Part shown: positions 26,277 through 37,959 of the stretch, piece after piece
Layout: the number at the start of each line of letters is the position of its first letter
Position numbering within the stretch: the first letter of the stretch is position 1
Assembly: GCA_025345505.1 (NCBI GenBank)
Contig: JANVCC010000010.1
Span: 40,710,660 to 40,774,659, forward strand
Direction: 5' to 3'
Origin: Todiramphus chloris collaris
Lineage: Eukaryota; Chordata; Aves; Coraciiformes; Alcedinidae
DNA: 64,000 nt
Program-made: the position numbers and the translations under genes
Notes under the pieces: generated by a model
The model's input: the letters and a program-made list of their open reading frames with translations, nothing else
What the model was told of the DNA's origin: nothing
The model's database searches: none

Positions 26277-28448
26277 TTATGGCTAGTTTTCTTCCTCTCT
26301 GGCCTATTATTCTTCTTCATATCTTATTCCTGTTCTTTTGAGTACTTTAAAATACAAAATAATATACATTTTCATTCTAAAGTACATGACAGTGCTAGAA
26401 ACATGTCATTTACTGTGATCCAGTCGCTAACCAGTAGTATTGACTGAATTGGGGGAATTATCACTTAATTTATAGATGAGAATGCTGTAGTTTGACCTGA
26501 TATTGACTGTAAAATTCTAAGTCAAGTGTCAGACTTATTACTAATGAGATAAAATACTCCACAGGAAGACTTTGATGATAGTCATGATTTACTATGCTCT
26601 TGCAAATGAATACTTAGACAGTAGAGTAATTAACTTGTCAATGTATAAGCCTTTCCATTTACTCCTTAGAGTATTATCTGGAATTATGAAATAAAATCCT
26701 GTTATTGTAGGGCAGGAATTTTGTATATTGGAGGTATTTCCTAGATGGGTTAAACATCTTATATATTTGAAGTACAATACTGTTAGGCCACAAATGAATT
26801 CAACATCTCAAGAGTAATCTCAGATTTAAAAAAGAGAACAGAATGCTAAGACTAAAAAATTTAATAGCATATAATGTCCTTTCTTCTTATTCTCATTTAA
26901 GATGATATAACTAGTCAGATATGAGCGATTCAGAAACTATGATGAACTTTTTTTCTGTCTTTCAGGGACATCTCCATTAAATAGCAATTTCCCTGTGTAG
27001 TAAATATGCCTATAATATGCAGTTCTTTGTTATATACTAAGATTTTAAAAAAATCTAAATGGTAGCTAATTAAATATATATGTACTATGTAATGGTCTCT
27101 GTAATGTAACATATATGTCTCCCCTTACACAAGTTTGAGAAACTCAGTGTCTACCTGAACATGTCTTCATATTTAAATGAAATGCAATATATTTTTCCAT
27201 ACACAGCTGGATTTTATTCTGGATTTCATTCTGTAAGCAATATTCAATTACAAAGCATGTTCACCAGCTTACCAGTGTCTCAATTTTCTCTCGCCCTCTT
27301 GGTTTGTTTTACTCCCTCCCATCCTTCCTCCCCCAGACTGTAAAAATAAATAAAGGATGAGCTTCTGGTGTTTTCTGATGTTTTCTATAGAAAGTTAAGC
27401 TTCACTGACATTGAGTAATTTCTTTTACAGCTCACATGCACTTTGAATTTAAAATTTAATCTGTTCAAATCAGCTTGCATTACTAGGGAATTGTGCTTAG
27501 CATGTTACATGAATGATTCAGGAGATCATAATAGCTACCTTAGTAATTTCTTATGAATCATTGAAAGAGATCACATTAGTAAGCATTAGTGGTAAATACT
27601 AAGCATTTTTCATGAAATTGTATTTCTTGGGTATTGGTGATTCCAAAATCTCTTGTGTAGGTGTCATGTGAAGAATTGTATGTTGCATCTTAAGTTTATT
27701 GTGTCTGAAGAAAAGGATAGTTGATAAATTTTTTAATTTTTTTTTTTTCTCTCTACAACTGATATGAAGAGTGGGCGAGCACAAGCACCACAGCACAATC
27801 CAGTGGTTGCCAGCTCACACAGAGTGCTATACTCCATGGACCAACTGTAAATGTCATATAAATGTACCTCTAATTTCCACATAAAGACTTTCTTATACTG
27901 TACTCAGTTATCACATATGATGCTTCTGAATTCTAAGGAGGCAAATAGTGTTATTAGCAATTGGAGGAATCAAAATAGCACACGGAAGTAATAATTATTA
28001 AGGGAGGCTGATGTTTTATAAACTTATATTCCAAGGACTTTGAAGTACCTCTTAATTCAGCAAGAAGAAAGTGGAGTGCTTTTTCTTAATTATAGTTCCC
28101 TTGAATATTTAAATTATGAATGAAGAATGCCATTGTTCCTTGAAAGATGCTAATACTTATTTAAATTCAGATCCATTAATCAAAAATAAATAAATAATTA
28201 TGTTCACATTCAAAAGCTGCATTAATCTGTATAGTTGCCATTATCATCTGTTACTTTCCTTAATTTTGAATTTATAAAAATCCTAATACAGGAAACTTGT
28301 AAAAGTTGTTTTTATTTAAAAAAGGTAATGTTTTTTTAAATAAATGTTTTTTAAAGAAATAATCGATAGACTTTAATATAATTTAGTATTTTGATGTTTT
28401 CAATGAACTGTTTCAAGTATGATTGTTATTTTAACATTATTATTATTA

Positions 28449-28487
28449 TTACTGTAGCTGAATACATAGTTCATAAAGCTACAGTAA
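28449..28487. repeat. Perfect 11-bp inverted repeat (hairpin)
   Basis: The left arm TTACTGTAGCT (28449-28459) and right arm AGCTACAGTAA (28477-28487) are exact reverse complements with a 17-base AT-rich loop. A short (TTA)n repeat precedes the left arm. The stem is too short for a typical microRNA precursor, and no transposon termini or duplications flank it. Confidence 0.8.
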
Positions 28488-28848
28488 CAAAAAGTGGATA
28501 ACTATAAATTTAAACATAGGAGTGTCAAGGTAACTACTTACTTATCTTTTGCACATGAATAACTCAGAATAATTGAAATATAAATTAAGTAAATAGACAA
28601 GGCACATTTCTCTTTGAAGTACAAGGTGGAAGGAGGGTAATCCTTAACCCCTCAGCAGAGGAAGGAGCTGAGTAGGGTAGCTGCTGGGCACTCTGAATTA
28701 CATGTGGTCAGCAGTGAGCAGGATCAGAAGATTGCTACAGAGCACATTGAACCATTCTCTACCATACTACATAGCAGCAATATACATGAATATATATATA
28801 GTTATTGCAGTTGCATGAATATCCATCATGTTTTTATAATGCGTTTAG

Positions 28849-29672
28849 TTTCATAGTATCCCAGAATGCAATACAAAGTGCTGCTCTCAATCACTTAATC
28901 CTTCAACCTATGTTGATACCAAGGATTGCCCTGACCCAAGTGCAGGACCTTGCACTTGGCCTTTTTGAACCTCATGAGGTTCGCATGGGCCCACTTCTTG
29001 AGTTTGTCCAGGTCCCTCTGGATGGCATCCCATTTGTCAGGAGTGCCAACTTCACCATTCAGCTTGGTGTCATCTGGAAACTTGCCGAGGGTGCACTTGA
29101 TCCCACTGTCTATGTCATTGATAAAGATATTAAACAGTACTGGTCCCAGTATGGACCCCTGAGGTCCACCACTTGTCACCAGTCTCTATCTGGACATGAA
29201 GCCATTCACCACTGCCCTCTGGATATGACCATCCAACCAGTTCCTCATTCACTGAGCAACTTACCCATCAAATTCATATCTCTCCAATTTAGAGAAAAGG
29301 ATGTTATAGGGGACAGTCAAAGTCTTTACAGAAGTCCAGATAGACAATATCCGTTGTTCTTTCCTTGTCCTCTAATACAGTCACTCCACCATGGAAGGCC
29401 ACTAGGTTGGTCAGGCAGGACTTGCCCTTGGTGAAGCCATGCTGGCTGTCTCAAATCACCTCCCTGTTCTTCATGTGCCTCAGCATAGCTTCTAGGAGGA
29501 TCTGTTCCATGACCTTCCCAGGCACAGAGGTGAGGCTGACAGTTCAGTAGTTCCCAGTGTCCTCCTTTCTACCCTTTTTAAAAATGGGTACAATGTTTCT
29601 CTTTTTGCAGTCACCAGGGACTTCACCTGATTGCAATGACTTTTCAAATACCATGGGGAGTGGCTTGGCATA
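28849..29672 (-). mobile_element. CR1 fragment with RT core, apparently internally deleted
   Basis: On the minus strand this is a CR1 reverse-transcriptase segment. It includes [10 protein letters not shown]-like, [14 protein letters not shown]-like, [12 protein letters not shown]-like, [20 protein letters not shown] and FPDDTKLNG blocks, then [20 protein letters not shown]. The active-site FADD reads FPDD. Reading can be followed to about 28,872, and then about 20 bp resembling the CR1 3' terminus follow (plus strand TTTCATAGTATCCCAGAATG at 28849-28868). The missing ~700 bp of C-terminal coding and 3' UTR suggests an internal deletion. Homology is lost at about 29672, which is the 5' truncation point. 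Stops and frameshifts are present throughout. Confidence 0.88.
28895..29179 (-). pseudogene. CR1 reverse transcriptase palm fragment
   Basis: This 94-codon frame reads [20 protein letters not shown], then [20 protein letters not shown], then [20 protein letters not shown] and [20 protein letters not shown]. These are the RT blocks around the catalytic site. The usual FADD is FPDD, with the Ala changed to Pro while both Asp remain. The stop occurs after RLKD, where related CR1 copies continue (RLGDE-type), so this is a nonsense mutation. It is part of the truncated element at 28849-29672 and has no host function that I can see. Confidence 0.85.
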
Positions 29673-32600
29673 TACATTTTGAAGTGTAATTCCTTCCTTC
29701 TCTCTGTGGAGGTTGTTCTGTGGGTAGAGGCTGCAGAGTTTTGCAGTTATTCTGTTCCACAGACTCTCGTTGAAGTTTTGCTTGTATACAAGTTCTGGTT
29801 TTGTGCTTGTGATAATGCCTGTTCTTTTAAGTTTGCTAGTGGGATTACATCCTACTAATAAGTACTGTGGGCTTATGGTTTGGAAGATCTTGCTCTAATG
29901 AAAGATGATGCATTAACTCCTAAGTGTACACACAAGCAAGGTGAACTAAGGCAGCACAAAAAGGAGTAATTCTGACATTTCCTAAATGTTTTAGTGTTTG
30001 GCTTTGCAACTACAATACTTGTTATTAGTTTAATCTTTGGCATGTCATATTATGATAAAGTAAAATCTTCTTGGAAAATGCCTGGAAGCTGTTAGAAGAC
30101 ATTTCTGCATGTCATGTGTGAACTTTACTCATGAATGGGAGTGCAGTGTAAATTACAAGAATCAAATTTGGTCTTCTTTTTGAGATGTAAATAGCAATTC
30201 AAGTAAAATGAACCATGTATCAGTTAAAATTCAAGCAAGTTTGTCCTTTTCTAAAGCTTAGCTTGGGAACAGGTGCTGTATTTCATCTTCATTCAGGAAT
30301 ATTTCACAATTTTTTTTAGTTTTATCATAATTCCGGTATTAATGAAAATGGTGTGGTTTTCAAGTAAAATCTCTTATGCGCCTGTATAAGCAGGATTGTA
30401 TTTAACTTTTTCTTTGGAAGGCTTATGTTGGAGACCACTGATTGATGTAAGCATAGTGAATATTAATATAAGCAGGAACAAGATTTATCTCTGACCGTAA
30501 GAAATCATCACTTTTTTTAATAACACAGTATACATCCATAATGTTGACATAATAGATCAAATGCTTCCATAGGGATTGGATTGGAAGGGAGACCTGTACT
30601 GGAGTGCAAAATATGGTACTTTTGTAGAAAGAAAAACATGATATCATGTAAGTACAAAATAATTTGTGACCACATCTTCTGTCTTCTGTTCCTATTTCCT
30701 TAGCCATTGCAAGAGTGTTTCTGTATAGAAGAGTCCAAATTATGACTGCTTTAGTATGAAGGCTATAATGACAAAAAAGAATGCATAATTTGTTTTAGTT
30801 CAGCAAAAGTATCTCAGTTCAATAATATTTCCTGCAGCTTTTTTGCTTTTTTTCAATAGGTCAATCCTGAAATTAAAATGCCTTTTCATAACAAAAGATT
30901 GAAACAATTTGTTTAGAAAACTGTTTCTAAAAAGTCCAAAAAGCTACTCCAGGATTTTCATCCAGCCAGAATTCTTTGCCAAGACTGGCTTGAAACTGTG
31001 GGTAATTTGGTCATTTCCAAAAAGGGCATTTTTTCTCAGACTTAACTCTCTGCCAATAAACTGTTTCCAGCTCTGTCATTGTGTCTTGACTGTTAGCAGA
31101 ATGAAGACCTTCAAGGCCAAGAAAAATGTTTCTCTGTATTCTTCTAGGCCCCTTAAATCATGTGGGGCACCACAGTCTGCAACGATAACTTAATAATGTT
31201 GTTTAAGGAATAGTTACAATTAGTTTTGATTACTGTATATAAAATTAATCAGAAATAGCGTCAAGTGAGAGCTTAATACATACACAAACCTTTTCAGTGT
31301 TTCAGATATGCTAAAGTAAGTATGAAAAGGCTGGAAGATAAAGGAGAATTTGGGGCATTTTAAAACCTCATTAATTTTCAGAACAGATGCAGGGGCTTTC
31401 TGGTTTTTTTTTTGAAGATGTTTCACCTACACTAAAAGAGCTAATTTTGCAAATGACATTTTTGCAGGTAATTAGTCTGTGATATTTCTGTAGTTCTTGT
31501 TGATATTTTGGAAATATTTTGAAATAATTCAGCATTTCTTGTTCTCAAAGTGCTAAGTGTAGGGCTTTTCTCCTGCATTTATTTCACGGTAATAATTTAC
31601 ATATGTTACATTATCAGCATATAAATTTGGATTAATTTCCTTGGGATGATTACCAACAATGTAGAATTGAATGCACGTGCTAATTTTTCTCTGTCACGTA
31701 CCATTGCACGTGTACTTATAATTTGCCCGTTGTTACTGCTCATTGTCCATGATATCGGCAGTAATCAGTACCTTAAACTGCTCCTAAATTTCCAGTGTAG
31801 ACTGCCATTTAGTATGCTGTGAGAAAAGGTTAACAGTGCTGTAGCGATTTTATTGTGGTGATTGAAATGTATTAGTAGGAATCAAATAGAAGGGGTATGT
31901 GTAAGGCTTGTTTCTCATTACCCTAGCCTGTTACCCAAATACTTCTTTACATCCAGTGTGGCTCCTGCACTGCTTGGAGGCAAGTTGGATTCGTGCCCCA
32001 CTGTGTGGGCCAAATACAGCACCCACACTTGGGATATTTGTCAAACAGTAGGGTGCCTGAGAAGTAAGAGGAATGTCTAACTGTATAGACCACATGTCAC
32101 CTGAGCGTTTTTGTGTGTACTTGTTTTTTTTATCATCAAGCAGAATTAGAGTCTTTCTGTCTATTGATGCCTTAAGTCATAATCCCTTCATCTTTGAGCT
32201 CCTAGTGGCATGGGGAGAGCCCATGTTGCTCTGAGGAGCAGTGACGCAGGAGTAGCTCCTCCTCACAGGATCTGTGATGCCAAGCCCCTCGGTGCTTTGC
32301 TTCAGTAGTGGGTGTCCAAGTCATGTAATGCTTCCAACCAAATATATCTTTAATGTTTTTATCTTGCATTTTTTTCATCTGGCCTGTGTTTTGACTAAGC
32401 CTGCGCTTTCCCCTTCTCAGTCACACAGCTTGAGGATTACTGTAGCAAGAGCAGCAGCACACAATATTTCAATTAATTTTTTTCTTTTAAAGAGTATATG
32501 CAGCTATCAGTCTGAGCTGTGGCTTTTTACATGTAAGCGTTACAAATAGTCTGACCTTGGGAAAGTATATTCTCACATACTGTGTCTGAGATTGATGTTA

Positions 32601-35600
32601 CTTAGAGGTAATGAGCTGTGTGCCACGTTTTCAAAGGAATAACTCTCATTGTAGACATTTACTTAAAAAATGTTACATGTCATTCCTTTCCGAGCTCACA
32701 AGAGTTCAGAAATAGAGAAGAATTGTAAGGCTTGGAGAGCTGTAATTTAATTGTGATGGTCACCTCTTCCTTTATTGTTGGGAGGAACACCAAGTGGTTA
32801 GCAACTGAAAATTAATTATTATCTTGCCAACTGGTTATTGTGTATGAAGTAAGTTCGCAATTGTGCCAGGTATGTGCATATGTACCGCAATGCCAGCTGG
32901 TACAAATTGTCAATGTAGTTTGGACTTTCAGAGAGGAGAAAACATAGGGAAAGAAATGACCTAGGCACAAAATCATAGGTTTTTCATCTCTATTCAGCAA
33001 AGAAGTTAAAAGATGCTGTTGAGGAATACTAATCCATTGTTCTCTTTTGATCTCTTTGAACTGATCAGCAAAGACCTTCTTAGTTTCCATAATTTCTTAA
33101 ACAATTTTGATTATCCTCCTTGACTACTCCTATTTATTAAAAAATGTTTTTTGCTTGCAATGCTGGATGTTTATGAAATGTCATTTCCCAAAAAGAAGCT
33201 ACACTACTTTGTTGCTGAGCTAATTATTTACAGTCATGTTGAAAATAAGGAGAATTACTTATTAAAAATAAATGAGATTTGTCATTGGCTTCTGTTTGCT
33301 GAGCAAAGAGATTGTATCATTGTATTTTTCACCAAGGAAAACACATGCTTTATTCAAATTTGACTTTTATTAGCCTTTAGCAGCTAAGAAAGATCAAAAG
33401 TTCTGGTTTTTGAAACTGGAAAAGTTTTTTTCTTTAAAAAATAGTTTTATATAGGTCTGAAAGAATATTTATAAGCAGAAAAAAAAGGGGTGGGGGAAGA
33501 TTCAGACAATTATTTTTAGGCCTCCCCTTCAAAAACCCTTAGGCTTAAGCAAGTCTAATGTATTTACTCTTTCATCACCTGTACCTGCAACAGTTTTTCC
33601 ATTTCAGAAATAAATTCAGAGGTAAGCGTCTACAGAGTAGCACATAATTTCTGATTTCAAGCCCTGTTAGGAGTTATGAATTTTGTATTCTGATACATGA
33701 AAGTAGATCTTTGAAGAGTCTTGATGAAGACGGTATTAGAAATGTAAGTCATAATCTGATCTATGCAAATTCATAGATTAAAGAGGAATTTCACTCTGCT
33801 GAAGGACAATAGGCTCAGTGGGGTGCTTTAAGCTGGAGTAATTGGATTAGTGTAAATAGAAGCTATAAACTACATTATCTGAAAAAAAGGTGAAAAACCT
33901 GTTTTATTAGTACTGACTAGTTGGATATTTTTTCCTCAAGAATAATTTTGATTAAATTAATATAGGCTAAGAAATATTGGTAAATCAGTTCATTTATTAC
34001 AGAGTCTGATACTTAGACATGCAGCCAGAAATTCAGGTTTCAAAAGTACATTCTAAAATGTAAAAAGAAAGGCTTCATCCTGCCTTTCCAGTTGTGAATA
34101 TGGACAGGTGGTACGGACAGTCAAGTGGGATTTGAGAATTATGACAAGAGCATTAAAAACTCAGTTAATGTCATGAGTATGGTTGGACAGTTTGTGACCT
34201 TCCCCTCTTAATTTCATCACTTACTTCAACCCATATTAGTGGAGTCTACCTCTCCAGCTATTAAAGAATAGTTATGTTTCCAATCGAAACTGAAAAAAAA
34301 TTGTGACAGACACATAGTTTTTACACATTCCATAAGATTGCCTGCCTATTTTTACAAAGCCAGCTGCATAAAGTATTAAAGATAGACTTTATACTTATAT
34401 ACACTTGAAACTAAGTGAATTTATAATTTGAATGAAACTTCAGTATTTTTTCTTAACAGTCTCTATGTTTCATTATGCTTTTTTAAAGGTTACAATATCC
34501 TGAAAGTTAGTATAATGTTTTATAAAATTATTATACTGTCAAATTTTTTTTACTTAATTAAATGCATATTTGATATCAAGAAGGCACATAATGAATGCAA
34601 CTTGTACTAAAAGCAGTTCTATTCTAAGAAAATACAAGAAAAATGCTTTCCATTGTTTGAAACAATCGTTAGATCTGTGTTTCATCTTTACATTATAATA
34701 ATTTTGAAATTCTTACTTCGGTACTTTACATAATTAAGAATTATATATGAGGACATGTTAACTTTTCTTAAATATTAGGAGGATTTTTCAGAGGACCTTT
34801 CTGCGTTTGTGTAATTTCACTGTATTGCATGTGACACATGCCACCTTCTGGCTATTGTCAGAATTGCCAGTTGTTTAAATGATGTTCAAAATAATTGGAA
34901 AGTGGTTTTGTCCTCCATGTATCTGTTACAGAAATGAATACAGCTGATATCCATGCACAGGTTAACATATCAGAGGAAGTAGTGCACAGGTCTCAGCCAG
35001 ACACTGTAGTCGTGTACGAAGGCTTTAGTCTGAGGTCTGATTAAGTCTTAAGCAGTGTTTCTGTGTCCTGTGTCACTCTAACAAATTAATTATTGCTCTA
35101 AAACAGTTATCTGGGGGGGAAGGTCAAGAAACACAAAGAGAGCTGTTCAGGTGTGAAAAACATGACTATGTTACAGAATTGGAGATGTGGGGTAAAACCT
35201 GTTCAAAGTTAGGTAATTAAAGCAGCTAAATATTCTGGAAAGAATTACTAGATTTTTATGTAGCTGGTGGTAAAAATGGAGTGGAGTTTGATTTACTGAG
35301 TCTAAAAATAAGTTAGAGTGCCTTGTCAAGGCCCTATAATTTCAGTGCCCTTTTGTTCCTGTTACAATTCAGTCTTTCTTCTTTGTGTATTAATTTGCAA
35401 TAACCTTTTCCCAAATAGAAATACTCCCAGGCTTGTACACCACCTTTCACTTCAGAGTCCACTGATGGCATTGGAGGAGACCTTATACTCTTTTCTACCC
35501 CTCAGTCTTAATACCTACAAAATGACTAGATGCTGCATTGTTGGCTTAAGATGACAAACAGGAATGACACCTTATGTGCAAGAATACTTGGACCTGCTTT

Positions 35601-37959
35601 TGGAATTCAGATGCTACCTAATTACAGCTTGCAGTTTAGAAAATTAAAATGACAGCTTTTCTAGTCAACTGGAGTTCATCAACTGATGCACCCCAACACT
35701 TGATGTAAACAAGATCTCTTCTTACTTTAGTCTTTTGCTTATTTTCATTTGTTGTTATTAACAGGATTAATTTTGTCTTTTGTCTGTTTCCCATTATGAG
35801 CTATTCTCTTTAATAAGATTGGAGTTCTAAAGAGGATTTTATACATGAATCATATGCAAGCTTAAAGATAATTGGAGGATGAGCTTCAGGTCTGATTGGT
35901 AGTGAGGAGGCAGTCTGGAGGTTAGCAAAGCTTGCAGCTTGATGTGACACAGCAGAAATTTCAAGCAGAAATGTGCGAAAATGATGTAAAATCTCAAAGC
36001 TGTGCCTTCAGATATTCTTTCTCCAGCTGCTGTTTCTCTTCAAGAGATGCTCTGTGCAGGCTGTCAAAGTCCTCATGGCAACCAGCAATTACTTCTTTTA
36101 AACCTTTTCCAAAATATGTCTTCCCTGGGGAATTTCAGCTTCTAGTTCAGAAAGGCAAAATGTTTGTTTTGTTTTGGTTTTTTTTTTTTCTCAATTCCCT
36201 AGTGGCATTGTGCTGGCTGATAAGCTGAAGGATTTTTATGCCCTATTAACTGCAAAAGAAGGGGAAAAAACCTCTGCCCTTGAGAACTGCCTAAGTGAAC
36301 TCAGTTGAATTTTTTTTTAAAATGCAGAATAGGAAGCTAATGCAAGAGCAAGTGCCTTAAAGCCAGGCCATATGCGTCTCTGTTAGTTTAACTTTTTAAA
36401 GCTTCTAGATGTACATTCTAAATGAAGCATTAGATGGAAGAAGAAAAAATGAAGAAAATGTATTATAAAGAATAAAAACGATTGGTGTGTAATTGGAGCA
36501 GAACAAGTAAACTGTGTAAAAAAGTCACACTCGATACTGAGCAGTTCATTTCAGGCCATGCAGAGAGAGTTACTGCACTTGGAGAGAGCCTAACCTGAGC
36601 CTACAAGAAAATTAAGCACTGTTCCGTGAACACAGAATTGAAGTAAATACCATAAGGCAAAACAGCATTCAGGTCAGGTTGCAAAGCACATCCTACACCA
36701 AATGTTCCTATAGCTTTCTACAGTAAAACTTCGAGCCTGTGCTCCCTAGGGAGAATCTTCCCTGCTCATTCATTGGGTAGAATGTTTGCTAAGCGAAATA
36801 GAAGGTAAAAGATTGTTACTCAACTGAACAGAAAAGTCTGCAGCACATCCCTACTTTCTAAAATGGGATTAACTTATGTGTCAGCTTCTCAAATGTGAGA
36901 CTTTGTTTGAGTGTACATTTTCCAGGAGGTTTGGTTGCATTCTTCACTCAAATGCAAAACAGAATTCATCCCAAAACATTGCTAACCAAGAGATGCATAA
37001 CCATGAAATGTAAACAGTTTAAAACACAGAAGTTATGGGGAGAAACCAGCAACATGTCAATTCCTAAAGCACATAAATAGTCTTCCCATCTCAGGGAGTG
37101 AAAGAGTCACTCAGAGTTGTGTTTTGAAATCCTCTGGAATAAAAAAGGAACTTCAGAAAAAACAAAAACCACATCCCAAAACCTGTTCTCAGAGGAGTAG
37201 CCAGTAAATATATTTTTATATACAGTCAACTCACTTACTAGTAACACTTTTGATGTACCACATTAAAGTGAACATATGGAATTAAGTTCACTTTCATTTT
37301 ATATTTAACTGGTATTTGCTTTAAAGGGAATGTTTTCCCTCTTACCCTCTCAAAGTTGGAGGAGTCTGTACTTGTCTCCTCTAACTTTTTCTCCATGTTG
37401 CAAACAACAAAAAAGATGACAAAAGAGGTTTGATTCATGCCTCAGTATCATATAAAAAAAACATTTACAATTAACTTTCCTTTAAAGATTTGCTACACTG
37501 TAAGTTGTTTTTATTTAATGGATTAATGGAAGGGACTGTTGTGATTTTATCTGTGGAAATGGGCACTGGGAGAGAAATTAATGATAAGTCACAGAACTGT
37601 GCTGGTGGTAGATTGCAAGCATTAATTGCTAAAACTTGCTATTTTGCTTTGCTTCATCTGAATTAGATTATCTCTGATGTAGCTCAGATTAAAATGTCGA
37701 AGGTAATGCTGATAGAAATTTATGTAATAAGCGTGGTACACACACAATGACCAATTACAGAAGATTAGATTCCATTCACAGAAATAGGTCCCTTCACTGT
37801 GGATTGACTAGGACTGGCTTTGCCATGAATGATGAGAGCTTTCAAATAAACTGAGGGAAAGGAGTCATGTAGTTTCCTTACCTATTTTTATTAAATAGAA
37901 AGGTGACAATGAGACAAAAGAGCAGTAGTTTTGATAGAAAACAGCAGCAAAGGTAAGGA
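29673..37959. other. AT-rich non-coding DNA, no gene recognised
   Basis: No exon, RNA gene or clear repeat was recognised. It contains ordinary poly-T/poly-A stretches (for example 36176-36190). The area 31560-31800 has a cluster of E-box-like CACGTG sites and is listed separately. The last part, near 37.8-37.95 kb, may belong to the old LINE that follows, but I could not support that. Confidence 0.5.
31560..31800. promoter_or_regulatory. Possible conserved non-coding element (speculative)
   Basis: This AT-rich stretch has GCACGTGC at 31673-31680 and GCACGTGT at 31706-31713, with TCACGTAC at 31694-31701 between them and several TAAT-type homeobox-like cores. Clustered E-box and TAAT sites in gene-poor DNA are typical of developmental enhancers, but such sites also occur by chance. 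There is no direct evidence of conservation or activity, and this is an inference only. Confidence 0.15.

Larger units (their letters stand above)
21936..28848. other. AT-rich non-coding DNA, no gene recognised
   Basis: No recognisable exon or RNA gene was found. Simple-sequence items are a T-rich patch at 22740-22765, (TTTG)n-like sequence at 25380-25420, T-runs at 26133-26163, a short (TTA)n at about 28437-28450, and a TATATATA run near 28790. All open frames are short and without motifs I recognise. Confidence 0.55.

Noticed and set aside
28805-29434. 209-codon plus-strand open frame as a host gene
   Set aside because: It is the antisense of the minus-strand CR1 RT fragment; the sense strand carries clear RT motifs.
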